Assembly: GCA_016879935.1 (NCBI GenBank)
Contig: JAACJQ010000026.1
Coordinates: 1-41,634 of the forward strand
DNA length: 41,634 nucleotides
From: Archangiaceae bacterium
Lineage (GTDB): Bacteria > Myxococcota > Myxococcia > Myxococcales > Myxococcaceae
Direction: 5' to 3'
Shown: positions 1 to 8,412 of the stretch, in pieces
How the letters are laid out: each line of letters starts with the position of its first letter
How positions within the stretch are numbered: position 1 is the first letter of the stretch
Notes under the pieces: model-generated
Told to the model about the DNA's origin: nothing
The model's database searches: none
Seen by the model: the letters and a program-made list of their open reading frames with translations, nothing else
Program-made: the position numbers and the translations under genes

Positions 1-317
1 GCGCGGTGCAGGTACGCGATGTCTTCGAGCACCGCGGTGTGGGCGAGCCCTTCGATGGCGAGCAGCTTCTGCCGGAAGGGGTGGAGCGGCCGCAGCACCT
101 CGGGCAGCTCGTGCTGCTGCAGCACGGTGAGGTCGCGCTCGGCCACTGCCGTCGTCGAGCCACCGGGAATCGGCAGCTTCCAGCTCGCGGGCACGTGCCC
201 ATGCGGCGTGACGAAGAAGACGATGCGCTTCGGAGCCGTCACCGTCTGCGAGAGCGCGAACCGCGGCGCCACCAGCGCTCCGAGCCCCAGCGCGCGCAAC
301 ACCTGGCGGCGATTCAT
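1..317 (-). CDS. DUF1552 family protein, N-terminal part (cut by window edge)
   Basis: This minus-strand gene starts with ATG at 317 and runs off the left edge, so about 105 residues are visible. The N-terminus MNRRQVLRALGLGALVAP is an Arg-Arg leader with a short hydrophobic stretch, like a Tat or Sec signal. The next part (KRIVFFVTPHGHVPASWKLP) matches the start of DUF1552 proteins, which usually follow a DUF1592/DUF1588/DUF1585 protein in Planctomycetes and Myxococcota. The ATG overlaps the stop of the preceding DUF1592-type gene (ATGA), so the two are translationally coupled. The biochemical role of DUF1552 is not established; an exported role beside a cytochrome-like partner is inference. 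Confidence 0.82.
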   Translation of the reverse strand, partial: MNRRQVLRALGLGALVAPRFALSQTVTAPKRIVFFVTPHGHVPASWKLPIPGGSTTAVAERDLTVLQQHELPEVLRPLHPFRQKLLAIEGLAHTAVLEDIAYLHR

Positions 318-1951
318 GGCGCCTCCGCGGGCACCGAGAGGAACGTCGGCGACGACACGAGGTCGAGCAGCAGCCCCTTCACGTCACCCTCGCTCGCCAC
401 GAAGCGCGTCGTCAGCACATCCATCCACGGGCGCTCTGCCTCGACCGGTGCGCGGCCGAGGGCGTGACGAATCCACATCTGGGTCGCGCAGGTCTGCACG
501 TCTTTGCTCTGCGCGAGTCGAGCGGAGAGCTCGAGCGCGCCATCGAGCGGGCCGTCGACGTCACCCACCGACGCCGTCATCGTCGCGTCGACAGGCAGCC
601 CATCTTCCGTCGTGCGGAACTTCCCCGCGGCGTCGTAGTGCTCGAAGCCGAAGCCCAGGGCGTTGAGTGAGAAGTGACAGCCGGCGCAGGGCTGCGGCGC
701 GGTGCGTTCGGCGTAGAGCTGTCTGGTGGTGCGCGCTCCCGTCGCCGGTTTCGCAGGCGGCGTGGTGTCGATGCCAGCGGGCGGAGGCGTGGGCTGGCGG
801 CACAGCAACTTGAGGCCGAGCGCGTTGCCACGAATCGGCGGTGAGGTGGCGCCGCGGTGCGACGTGCTCGCGAGAAACGCCACGCGCGTCAGCACGCCGG
901 AGCGTTGCGTTCCATCGAGCACCGTCTCCTGCCCCGGTTGAAACGTCGTCACCCCGTAGAGCCGCGCCGACTCGGCGTCGAGCCACGCACGACGACTCGT
1001 GAGCAACGCCGCGAGTGTGCCTTCTTCGGCCATGACGTGTTCGACGAAGGCCTGTGTCTCGGCGAGCGCAGCCTGCTGGGAAGCGGCGGTCCACGACGCG
1101 TCGAGCTCTGGCGTGCGCACGGCGTGTTCGTCGAGCATCAACCGCTCGAGCCCGAGCCACTGCCGGTGAAAGTTCCACATCGCGCGGCGGGCCTTGACGT
1201 CGTTCAGCATTCGCGTGGCCTGCGTGCGCACCTGCTCACGCGTCGAGAGCCGCCCAGCCACGGCCTCGTTCAAGAGCTCGTCGTCGGGAGCGCTCTCCCA
1301 CAAGAGAAACGACAGGCGCGAGGCGAGCGCGAACCCATCGGCTGCCTTCTCGGGCCGGTAGAGCACCTCGGGCGACTGGAGCAGCCGCTCGAGCGTGAGC
1401 TGCATCGCGCCTTCGAAATCGACCGCCGTCGTCCAGCGCATCACGTCTTCCCGAAGACGCGCCGCTTTCTCTGCAGACAGCGGCCGTCGAAAGAGCCGTC
1501 GCGCCACGCCGTTGATCAGCGCGTCGGTGCAGAGCCGTTGGTCGCCCTCCGAGCTCCACCGCTCACACCCGAGCACGCGTGAGAGTCGCGTTCGATCTGC
1601 CACCACGTACGTCGCCAGCTGCTCCGCGCTGCGCTGCGCACGAGAGACGAAGAGCTCCGACGGCGACTGCGCTTCGGCTGCGCCTTCGAACCCGCCGATG
1701 ATGGGGTCGTCTGGCAGCGACTCCTGGCCGGGCACCACGAAGCCGAACACGTCGGCCGACACGTTCTCGTATTGCCGACGGGTGAGCCGCCTCAGGGGCG
1801 CAGGCCCGGCGCTGGAGCTCGTCGAGAGCGTCGGTGAAGGAAACGAGTCGAGCGCAGTCACCTCTCGGGAGCGACAGGCGCCGAGGAGCACGGACAGCAT
1901 CAGCCACGTGAGACGCAGGCTGAAGCCGAAGTGGGCACCCGTGACGCGCAC
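314..1951 (-). CDS. DUF1592/DUF1588/DUF1585-type lipoprotein with a CxxCH motif
   Basis: The N-terminus carries a hydrophobic stretch ending in LLGAC, a lipobox, so this is probably a lipoprotein. The segments follow the usual order of the family: DUF1587-like (RRQYENVSADVFG), DUF1595-like (VARRLFRRPLSAEKAARL), DUF1592-like (LASRLSFLLWESAPDDELL, then WNFHRQWLGLERL), DUF1588-like (GVLTRVAFLASTSHRG) and DUF1585-like at the C-terminus. A CAGCH motif near residue 434 (counted from 1987) is a possible haem c site. Many relatives also have a separate N-terminal cytochrome c domain, which is absent here. I chose the GTG at 1951; a longer frame begins with a TTG at 1987. The gene is coupled to the DUF1552 gene after it. 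Family assignment is fairly safe; function is unknown. Confidence 0.85.
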   Translation of the reverse strand: MRVTGAHFGFSLRLTWLMLSVLLGACRSREVTALDSFPSPTLSTSSSAGPAPLRRLTRRQYENVSADVFGFVVPGQESLPDDPIIGGFEGAAEAQSPSELFVSRAQRSAEQLATYVVADRTRLSRVLGCERWSSEGDQRLCTDALINGVARRLFRRPLSAEKAARLREDVMRWTTAVDFEGAMQLTLERLLQSPEVLYRPEKAADGFALASRLSFLLWESAPDDELLNEAVAGRLSTREQVRTQATRMLNDVKARRAMWNFHRQWLGLERLMLDEHAVRTPELDASWTAASQQAALAETQAFVEHVMAEEGTLAALLTSRRAWLDAESARLYGVTTFQPGQETVLDGTQRSGVLTRVAFLASTSHRGATSPPIRGNALGLKLLCRQPTPPPAGIDTTPPAKPATGARTTRQLYAERTAPQPCAGCHFSLNALGFGFEHYDAAGKFRTTEDGLPVDATMTASVGDVDGPLDGALELSARLAQSKDVQTCATQMWIRHALGRAPVEAERPWMDVLTTRFVASEGDVKGLLLDLVSSPTFLSVPAEAP

Positions 1952-2043
1952 CGAGTGGTTGTAGTCAACGGTCTCGATTCGCAGCAATCACGCGCTCCTG
2001 AAAACGCGTTGCGTGCGGTGACGTTTGGGTATCTCGTCGCCGC

Positions 2044-3843
2044 GTGACGGACGATCCACGCAAGAAGAAGCCCGCAGCCCCTGCCCGCCCTCCTCCGGCG
2101 CCTGCCCGCCCCGCGCCCGCGCGCGAACAGTTCATCGGCCACGAGTCGATGACGATGATGGGTGACGAGACGTTCGCCGACTTTCAGAAGCGCATGAAGG
2201 AAGCAGAGGGCGAAGCCGAAGAGTCGACCGCCGCGGTGCCCGCGCACGTGCCGGGCAAGAAGGCGCCGCCTCCACCACCAGCGCGGCCTGCCCCGAGAGC
2301 GGCCCCCGTCGCGCCGCAGGCCGACGACTCCTTGCCGGACGAGTACGACGGCAGCGCGCCCGCGGCCGACCCGGTGAAAGAGACCGAAGCGCTCTACGGC
2401 GTGAAGCTGCCCGTCGAGTACGCGCGCTTTCTGAAGGAGCGCCAGTTCGAGCAGTACGACAACCAGTTCTGCCCGCTCGTGCAGGACGGTCGCGACACCT
2501 TCCACGTCCGCTTCCTCGTCGGCGCCTCCATCTTCGGCGTGCCCGACTTCGGCGTGGGTGAAGACTTCTCGTTCGGCAACATCGACGACCTGCGCGACGA
2601 GCAGCCCAGCGTCATTCCGTTCGCCGCGTGGGACGCGACGGGCGAAGGCGAAATCGACAGCGGCGCGCTCGTGCTCGACGTGAAGAAGGCCGCCGGCGGA
2701 AAGTGCCCCGTCTTCCAGGCCGACGACGGTCAGCTCACGAAGGTGGCGGGCAGCATCGCCGAGTTCCTCGCGAGCCTCACGCCCGACGCGCCCGAGGGGA
2801 GCGACGACTCCGATTCCGACTCCGACTCCGACGATGACGACTCGGGCGACGATGATGACAGCCGCCGCGGCCAGCACGCTCGCCCCGGCTTCCGCCCCAA
2901 AGACCGTGACGGCGTCGAGTGGGACTACGTCACGCACGAAGGCGTCGGCTTCAACGACGACGACGACGAAGACGCGATGACGTTCGAGAAGAACGGCAAG
3001 ACCTACTTCAAGCCCGACTGGGGCGGCTGGAAGCACGACGACTACGTCGGCTACTGGATGAAGCACTTCGACCTCGAGCAGTCGCAAGAAGGCGGCGAAG
3101 CGAACTTTCAGGCCACGCTCAAGAAGTACGGCCTGCGCAACCGCAACCACTGGAAGCGCGCCACGCAGACGTTCATGCAGCACCACGCGAAGGACCCCGA
3201 GTTCACCAACGCGGCGCTCATCGCCCGCCAGGAAGGCAGCCGCGCGAAGATGCGCGACGCGCTCAAGCCGGGAATGCTCGACCCCGTCGAAGGCGTCTCG
3301 CTCCAGGTGTGGGCCAGCATCAACGCGAAGCTCGTCTCGGGTGGCGACCTCAAGAAGCTGCTCGCGCCGCACAAGATCGACGAAGCGAAGTGGGGCCGCG
3401 CGAGCGACACCTGGAACGCGCGCATGAGCGACCAGTCGAACCCCGACGCAGCCATGGCCATCGCGACCGAGTACGGCAAGGCCTTCGCGGGCGGCGGAGT
3501 CGGTGCCTACGGCGCGTCGGCGCAAGAAGCCTCGGCGTCGATGGGCGTGAACGACAAGGTGGCTGGCAAGAAGGTGAAGGGTGCCGAGCCGGTGTCGTTC
3601 GAGCGCTGGGTCGAGATTCAGTCGGCGCAGGGCGCGTGGGCGACGCAGGGCAAAGACGTGAACGCGATGCTGAAGAAGGTGTTCGGTCTGACCGCCGTCG
3701 ACTGGTCGAACATGTCGGCGCACTGGTCGCAGAAGCTGTCGACCGACTACCAGCTCGCGGGCAAGTACGGAGAGCTCAACGCCAAGTACACGGCGAAGTA
3801 CTCGGCCGGCGAGTCTGACCCTGACGGTGACCTCGAGGTCTGA
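2044..3843 (+). CDS. SUKH (SMI1/KNR4)-like protein with acidic linker and three Trp-rich repeats
   Basis: The protein has 599 residues from a GTG start. It opens with a Pro/Ala/Lys-rich region (residues 1-95). Residues about 105-246 look like a SUKH domain: an LPxEYxxFL motif (LPVEYARFLKE), a central beta region and an IxxFLASL ending. A run of Asp/Ser follows at about 254-272. The rest holds three related helical units of 70-100 residues (about 307-410, 412-480 and 516-590), each with a conserved Trp near its start and another W/HW centrally (RNHWKRATQTF, AKWGRASDTW, VDWSNMSAHW). SUKH proteins often act as immunity proteins in polymorphic toxin systems, so an immunity or scaffold role is possible but unproven. 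There is no signal peptide, so it is probably cytoplasmic. The next gene overlaps its stop codon. Confidence 0.8.
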   Translation: MTDDPRKKKPAAPARPPPAPARPAPAREQFIGHESMTMMGDETFADFQKRMKEAEGEAEESTAAVPAHVPGKKAPPPPPARPAPRAAPVAPQADDSLPDEYDGSAPAADPVKETEALYGVKLPVEYARFLKERQFEQYDNQFCPLVQDGRDTFHVRFLVGASIFGVPDFGVGEDFSFGNIDDLRDEQPSVIPFAAWDATGEGEIDSGALVLDVKKAAGGKCPVFQADDGQLTKVAGSIAEFLASLTPDAPEGSDDSDSDSDSDDDDSGDDDDSRRGQHARPGFRPKDRDGVEWDYVTHEGVGFNDDDDEDAMTFEKNGKTYFKPDWGGWKHDDYVGYWMKHFDLEQSQEGGEANFQATLKKYGLRNRNHWKRATQTFMQHHAKDPEFTNAALIARQEGSRAKMRDALKPGMLDPVEGVSLQVWASINAKLVSGGDLKKLLAPHKIDEAKWGRASDTWNARMSDQSNPDAAMAIATEYGKAFAGGGVGAYGASAQEASASMGVNDKVAGKKVKGAEPVSFERWVEIQSAQGAWATQGKDVNAMLKKVFGLTAVDWSNMSAHWSQKLSTDYQLAGKYGELNAKYTAKYSAGESDPDGDLEV

Positions 3844-4358
3844 TGTCAGCCTTCCTCGTCGCGTGGGGTGACGTGGTCTCGGGCGCGCACGGGCTGGTCG
3901 ACCAGGCGCTCGAGGTCGACCCACTCGGGGGCACGTCGGTCGCCTGGAGCGCGTCGCTGCATCAGCTGAACGTTCGGCCCATCGCGGAAGATGACCGGCT
4001 GCCAGCGTGTCAGAAGAACAAGCAGACGAAGGGTGCTCCGGTGCCTGAGGTGCATGCGGTGCTGCAGGCGTTCGTGACCTCGAAGCGCGCGCTCGTGCTG
4101 GCGACGTTGACGGCTGAGCAACGCACGGTCGCAGAGGCAGGGCTGGTGACGCTGCTCGAACACGCGAAGGCCCACTACGCGCAGAAGGCGTCGGAGCCGG
4201 TGAAGCGCGGGCTGTTCAAGCACGCGAAGGTGACGGCCGCGAAGCACCAGTACGGCACGACGTCGGGGCCTGAGGTCTACGTGATGGAGTGCCCGGTCTG
4301 CCGGGGGCCACGGCAGACCGAAGCACTGAGCTGCGTGTTCTGTGGTGCTGATCTCTGA
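3843..4358 (+). CDS. Hypothetical protein with C-terminal zinc ribbon
   Basis: The protein has 171 residues; its ATG overlaps the TGA of the upstream SUKH-like gene (TGATG), so the two are coupled. The N-terminal 140 residues are mostly helical and I do not recognise them. The extreme C-terminus holds four cysteines, C150-x2-C153 and C164-x2-C167, in a short zinc-ribbon arrangement (CPVC ... CVFC). No signal peptide or membrane segment is seen. The zinc ribbon and coupling suggest a partner of the SUKH-like protein, but no function can be named. The stop is followed by TCA, making a TGATCA palindrome. Confidence 0.75.
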   Translation: MSAFLVAWGDVVSGAHGLVDQALEVDPLGGTSVAWSASLHQLNVRPIAEDDRLPACQKNKQTKGAPVPEVHAVLQAFVTSKRALVLATLTAEQRTVAEAGLVTLLEHAKAHYAQKASEPVKRGLFKHAKVTAAKHQYGTTSGPEVYVMECPVCRGPRQTEALSCVFCGADL

Positions 4359-4569
4359 TCACGTCTCCAGCAGGGTGCGTTTCATCGCCCCCGCTTCATG
4401 ACGAATCCACACACGGTGGTTTTGCGTAGCGGAAGGGGTCGATGTTCCTTCGTGTCGTGTCAACGCCACTCACACTCAACCAACCGAGCTTCCTTCTCTT
4501 TTCGGGCTGCAACTGCGCGACGCGCGCACCGATAATCAAGAACTCCGCCTCACCTGAGAAAGCCCTTCC
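4359..4569. other. Intergenic gap, likely promoter of the 4570-8412 operon
   Basis: These 211 bases carry no gene I can support. Base composition is less GC-rich than the surroundings, with runs such as TTCCTTCTCTTTTC, as expected of a promoter and leader region. I see no convincing -24/-12 or -35/-10 pair. It is the longest intergenic stretch in the left half of the window and separates the SUKH/zinc-ribbon pair from the four-gene operon, so a separate promoter here is likely. Confidence 0.4.
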
Positions 4570-5559
4570 ATGACCTCGCCCATCTCGCGCTACCGCCAGC
4601 CTGCCCAGACCGCCGCCCGCGCTGCCGGAGCCGGTGCAGCTGCCTACGGCCAGGTTCGCAGCGCGCTCGACACCCGCGCCGCCCTCAACCGCACGCCGCT
4701 GACGCCGGTTGGAAACGGCGTGTTCGACCGCCTCGGCCGTGGCGTCAGCGAGTTCATGCACTCGAATGGCCGCGCGCTCGACTTCGCGCGTCGGCTCGGC
4801 GGTGGCGTGAGCATCGTGACTGGCGGCATCGGCGCCGTGCGCAGCGGCAGCAACGCGGTGCGCTCGCTCGGTGATGCCTTCGAGGCGGCGCGCTCAGGCA
4901 ACTTCCGTCAGGCCGCCAGCAACCTGGGCTCGGCTGCATCGTCGGGCCTCGAGGCGGCTCGCAGCGGCATTCAGAGCGCGCGTGGTGCGCTCACCATTCA
5001 CAGCGTTGGCGTCGCACGTCGTGGCGCCACTGCGGCAGTCGAGTCCTTCAGGGCGGCGGGAGGGTTCGCCGGTCTGACCTCGTCGGCGGCACGCACGCTC
5101 GAGGCGTCGGTCGCCGCAGGTGGAGCGCGCATCGCGACGGCTGCTGCGTCGACGACCGCTGCGACCGCTCGCCTCGCCGAGGCCGGCGTCGAAGTTGGCA
5201 GCCGCGCCCTCACTCGCGCCGCCACCCACGCAGGAACCGAGGTCGCCGGCCGCGTTGCGGTTCAGGCCGGTGAAGCCGCGCTCCGTGCAGGCACCCGCGC
5301 TGGCGCCTCCACCCTCGGCCGCGCCGCCGCCCGCTTCGCCCCTGGCCTCAACGTCGCCATGGCCGTCGTCGACACGGGCCTCGCCGCGCGCGACACCTAC
5401 CGCGCGGTGCAGAACCCGACGCCTGCCAACATCGGCCGTGCGGCCTTCAGCGGCGTCACGGCGCTGGGCTCCATCGCGGCGGCCACCAACATTCCCGTCG
5501 TCAGCCAGATTGGCGCGGGCGTCTCGGTGGTGAGCAGCTTCATCGGCTCGTTGTTCTGA
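4570..5559 (+). CDS. Ala/Gly/Arg-rich helical protein with hydrophobic C-terminus, toxin-like
   Basis: The protein has 329 residues, extremely rich in Ala, Gly, Arg and Ser. It starts without a Sec signal (MTSPISRYRQPAQTAARAAG). The middle is a series of amphipathic helices with small residues. The last 70 residues (from about FAPGLNVAMAVVDTG) are more hydrophobic and end in a glycine-zipper-like segment (IGAGVSVVSSFIGSLF). This layout recalls membrane-inserting or pore-forming parts of polymorphic toxins and secreted effectors, and similar glycine-rich segments occur in the large LysM protein at 12244-16071. No toxin family motif is visible, so the toxin reading is inference. It is the first gene of the operon that encodes the trigger-factor-like protein, 25 bp downstream. 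Confidence 0.75.
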   Translation: MTSPISRYRQPAQTAARAAGAGAAAYGQVRSALDTRAALNRTPLTPVGNGVFDRLGRGVSEFMHSNGRALDFARRLGGGVSIVTGGIGAVRSGSNAVRSLGDAFEAARSGNFRQAASNLGSAASSGLEAARSGIQSARGALTIHSVGVARRGATAAVESFRAAGGFAGLTSSAARTLEASVAAGGARIATAAASTTAATARLAEAGVEVGSRALTRAATHAGTEVAGRVAVQAGEAALRAGTRAGASTLGRAAARFAPGLNVAMAVVDTGLAARDTYRAVQNPTPANIGRAAFSGVTALGSIAAATNIPVVSQIGAGVSVVSSFIGSLF

Positions 5560-5584
5560 GCCTCGGCACTACTACGCTGGCGCG

Positions 5585-6673
5585 ATGAGCAAGCCGAAGT
5601 CGGGGAGCAAGTCAGGCGCGAAGACCTCGAAGCCCGCCTCGGCGAGAGCGCTGGGGCACCGCCTCAAGGTGAGCCCCGTCACCGACATTCTCTCGAGCGC
5701 TCCGCCCGAGCTGCCTGCGGTGGGCGTCGTCACCCTCGATGCCCTGGTGGTGCCGGCCGTCGCACCGAAGGAGCCCACCGAAGACGAGGTGCTCGACGAG
5801 TACGTGCACCGCGTTCGCCTCGCCTCGCCGCGCCGTGAACGTGAGGCGAAGGAGCCGCTCGCCTTCGGAGACGACGTCACCATCGACGTCGTGGCCTTCG
5901 ATGGTGCCACGCTGGTGCCCTTCACCTTCCGTCGCTTCTGGAACACCACCGTCGAGCCGTCGCCGCACTGGCCGGGGCTCTTCGAGGCGCTGGTGGGTCT
6001 GCCCGTCGGCGAGTCCTGCACGGTGAAGGTGACGTTGCCCGAGACCTCCGCCGCGAAGGCCTTCGCCGGCAAGACGGTCGCGGTGACGGTGGTGGTGCAC
6101 AACGCGCAACAGGTGACACTGCCCGAAGGCGGCGCCGAGGCGGGGTTCGCGCTGCTGGGGCTGGGCGCGACGTTCGACGAGACGCTCATCGCGCTGGTGA
6201 AGGAGCTCGCGCAAGAGCGCGTCGACGACGCCGAAGGTGAATGGTCGACCAACGTGCTCGCCGCCTTCGCGTCGCGGTGGAAGGGCGAGCTGCCTTCGAC
6301 GCTGGTCGACGCCGAGCTCGAGAAGGGCTGGGCCCGCACCGAAGGCACGATGATGGGTGAAGCAGGCCTGCCCGTCGACGTGCAGAAGCAGGCGCTCGCC
6401 CAGTGGAAGGCCGACCCCGAGACACGACGCACGACCGAGGAGCGGCTGCGGCTCGAGCTCGGCCTGCGCGCCCTCGGCGAGAAGGAGCCGCCTTCGCTCA
6501 CCAAAGAGACCGTGCTCGCCCAGCTCTCACCCATCGCCGAAGACATGGGCTTCACGCCCGAGCAGATGGAGCAGGCACTCACGGCGGACAAGAAGATGGC
6601 CGAGCGCTTCGCGTGGACGGCGTTCAGGTTGATGCTCGTGCAGCGCGTGCTCGGTGCCGCGAAGAAGGCCTGA
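5585..6673 (+). CDS. Trigger-factor-like chaperone lacking the ribosome-binding signature
   Basis: The protein has 362 residues. Residues about 93-180 fit an FKBP-type domain of trigger factor: GDDVTIDVVAFDG, then HWPGLFEALVGLPVGE and a beta-rich end with VTLPE. Residues about 190-355 fit the helical C-terminal chaperone arms (SRWKGELPSTLVDAELEKG is typical). The linker before the FKBP part (TEDEVLDEYVHRVR) also matches trigger factor. However, the N-terminal region is short, Lys/Ser-rich and lacks the GFRxGKxP ribosome-docking signature. Canonical trigger factor is about 430 residues. This is therefore probably a specialised paralogue rather than the housekeeping Tig. Its place just after the hydrophobic Ala/Gly-rich gene suggests it keeps that protein or its partners soluble; this is inference. 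Confidence 0.82.
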   Translation: MSKPKSGSKSGAKTSKPASARALGHRLKVSPVTDILSSAPPELPAVGVVTLDALVVPAVAPKEPTEDEVLDEYVHRVRLASPRREREAKEPLAFGDDVTIDVVAFDGATLVPFTFRRFWNTTVEPSPHWPGLFEALVGLPVGESCTVKVTLPETSAAKAFAGKTVAVTVVVHNAQQVTLPEGGAEAGFALLGLGATFDETLIALVKELAQERVDDAEGEWSTNVLAAFASRWKGELPSTLVDAELEKGWARTEGTMMGEAGLPVDVQKQALAQWKADPETRRTTEERLRLELGLRALGEKEPPSLTKETVLAQLSPIAEDMGFTPEQMEQALTADKKMAERFAWTAFRLMLVQRVLGAAKKA

Positions 6674-6676
6674 CCG

Positions 6677-7714
6677 ATGAGCAGCGCAGCAGCGACGAGA
6701 TGGAAGACGTTCCTCGACAAGGTGGGCGCGCGGGTCGGCGAGCTCGAGGTCGAAGCGCGTGACGGCCTCGCGGGCCTCGTCGAGACCGAGGTGCTCGACC
6801 CGGCTCCGCTCTCGGGCGCGCTGTCGGAATTGAAGGCCCGTTTCCACGGCCTCACCAGGAAGGTCGACGACGCGTGGAGCGGCACCATCGAGCCGATGCT
6901 CGAGGACGCCAGCGAAGCGGAGTGGGACTCGTTGTGGCGCGAAGGCGAGGCGCTGCGCCGTCGCATCGACCAGACCTTCACGCACCTCGAACGGGAAGCG
7001 CTGGCGACGCAGGCGAAGGCACTCCATCAACTGGTGAAAGAAGAGTCGGAGAAGGCCGTGGCGTGCACGCACTGCGGCGCTCCGTTGTCGAAGCGCATTC
7101 GCCCGAAGACGGTGAACGTCACGTGCACGCATTGCCAATCGGTCACGACGGTTCGGCCGGGACTCGCGACCGCGATGTTCTTCGGCGGCGGAGCGCTGCA
7201 CGCCCTCGGTGTCTTCGCTTCGGAAGAAGCCTTCGACGCGCTCGAAGCCGCCGAGCGCAAGTACACGCGCTACTCACACCAGCTCGAAGAAGACCTCGAG
7301 GGCTACCGCGCTGCGCTCGAGACCGCCTGGAACGCGTGGGCCACCGAGAAGGCGCGCTGGGTTCCCGGCACGAAGCCCGAAGCCATCGCGCAGGAGGCCT
7401 CCATCAAGGTCTCGCAGGTGATGAAAGCGCACGAGCGTGAAAGCACTCGGCGCGCGGTTCGTTCACAGGCCATGGCGCTCGCGAAGACGGGAAACGTGGC
7501 GAAGCTGGTGGCGTTCCTCGGCAAGGAAGGCGCGAACGCGTACTTCTCTCCCGACGACTTCCTCGAGTGCGCGGCCGAGCACGGTGAGAAGCAGGCGCTC
7601 GAGACGGGCCTCAAAGCCGCGTTCAAGGTGGAAGCGCCCGACACCAGCGAGCGCGAGTGGGTCGACGAGAAGCGCTCCGACGTCGTGCGCACGATTCGCA
7701 GGAGAGCGCGATGA
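6677..7714 (+). CDS. Helical protein with central four-Cys zinc ribbon
   Basis: The protein has 345 residues and begins 3 bp after the trigger-factor-like gene. The N-terminal 125 residues are charged and probably coiled coil. A zinc ribbon follows with C130-x2-C133 and C150-x2-C153 (two CTHC knuckles around a basic loop). A short small-residue hydrophobic stretch (ATAMFFGGGALHALG, about 166-180) comes next, then more long helices rich in Glu, Lys and Trp. There is no signal peptide. I do not recognise the family. Position within a tight operon suggests it works with the chaperone and the protease on either side. Its stop overlaps the next ATG. Confidence 0.75.
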   Translation: MSSAAATRWKTFLDKVGARVGELEVEARDGLAGLVETEVLDPAPLSGALSELKARFHGLTRKVDDAWSGTIEPMLEDASEAEWDSLWREGEALRRRIDQTFTHLEREALATQAKALHQLVKEESEKAVACTHCGAPLSKRIRPKTVNVTCTHCQSVTTVRPGLATAMFFGGGALHALGVFASEEAFDALEAAERKYTRYSHQLEEDLEGYRAALETAWNAWATEKARWVPGTKPEAIAQEASIKVSQVMKAHERESTRRAVRSQAMALAKTGNVAKLVAFLGKEGANAYFSPDDFLECAAEHGEKQALETGLKAAFKVEAPDTSEREWVDEKRSDVVRTIRRRAR

Positions 7715-8412
7715 AACGACTGAAGCGGTGGCTTCGCGGTCCGACGGCGGTGTTGGTGCTGTACGCGGCGGTGGCGCTCAACCCCTCGCTGCTCTTCGCG
7801 CACGAGCTTCGCGTCGAGAACCTGGTGCTGCACTCGCGCGAGCCGCTGCCTCCCGAAGCGCGCACGATTCTGCAAGCCGCGCACGACCGGGTGGCGAAGT
7901 CGCCGTACTTCGACGCGAACGACTCGTACGACCTCTATCTCTGTGACACGCCCGCGCTGTTCACGTTCTTCGTGCCGTGGGCGCGCAACGTCGGGGCCGT
8001 CTCGCTCTACGGCGTCACTGGCAACATCTACGTTCGCCCGGCCAACGTCGCGAACGACCGCCTCATCGGGCCACACGGCAAAGAAGTGCCCGGCGTGCGC
8101 ACGCTCACGTACTACTTCGCGCACGAGCTCACGCACACGGCGATGGCGCGCAAGGTGGGCCGGTTCGCCTACTTCCAGCGGCCCTCCTGGGAGGTCGAGG
8201 GCTACGCCGACCTCATCGGAAAAGCCGGCGCGTTCGACTTCGAGGCCGAGCGAGCGCGCTTTCGCAGCGGCGACGACGAGCTCGACCCCGCGAAGTCTGG
8301 CCTCTACCTGCGCTACCAGGTGTTCGTCGAAGCCCTGCTCCGCGAAGGCGTGAGCCTCGACGAGCTGCCGAACGCCGACCTCGAGCAGTTGGAGCGACGT
8401 CTGCGTCAGTGA
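7711..8412 (+). CDS. Membrane-anchored or exported zinc metalloprotease (HELTH)
   Basis: The protein has 233 residues. The ATG at 7711 overlaps the previous stop (ATGA) and has a GGAG ribosome site 5-10 bases upstream, which decides the start. Residues 1-30 are a basic plus hydrophobic signal or anchor (MKRLKRWLRGPTAVLVLY...). A thermolysin-like zinc motif is present at H138-E139-L-T-H142, with a downstream acidic segment SWEVEGYAD (E161/E163) where a third zinc ligand is expected in gluzincins. The rest is mixed. It probably acts in the periplasm or at the inner membrane. The substrate is unknown; a protein of the same operon is one possibility. The last 7 bases overlap the end of the convergent LysR gene. 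Confidence 0.85.
   Translation: MKRLKRWLRGPTAVLVLYAAVALNPSLLFAHELRVENLVLHSREPLPPEARTILQAAHDRVAKSPYFDANDSYDLYLCDTPALFTFFVPWARNVGAVSLYGVTGNIYVRPANVANDRLIGPHGKEVPGVRTLTYYFAHELTHTAMARKVGRFAYFQRPSWEVEGYADLIGKAGAFDFEAERARFRSGDDELDPAKSGLYLRYQVFVEALLREGVSLDELPNADLEQLERRLRQ

Noticed and set aside
1900-3924. 674-residue minus-strand frame over the SUKH-like gene
   Set aside because: The translation is Arg/Val/His repetitive with no recognisable motif, while the plus strand has clear domains.
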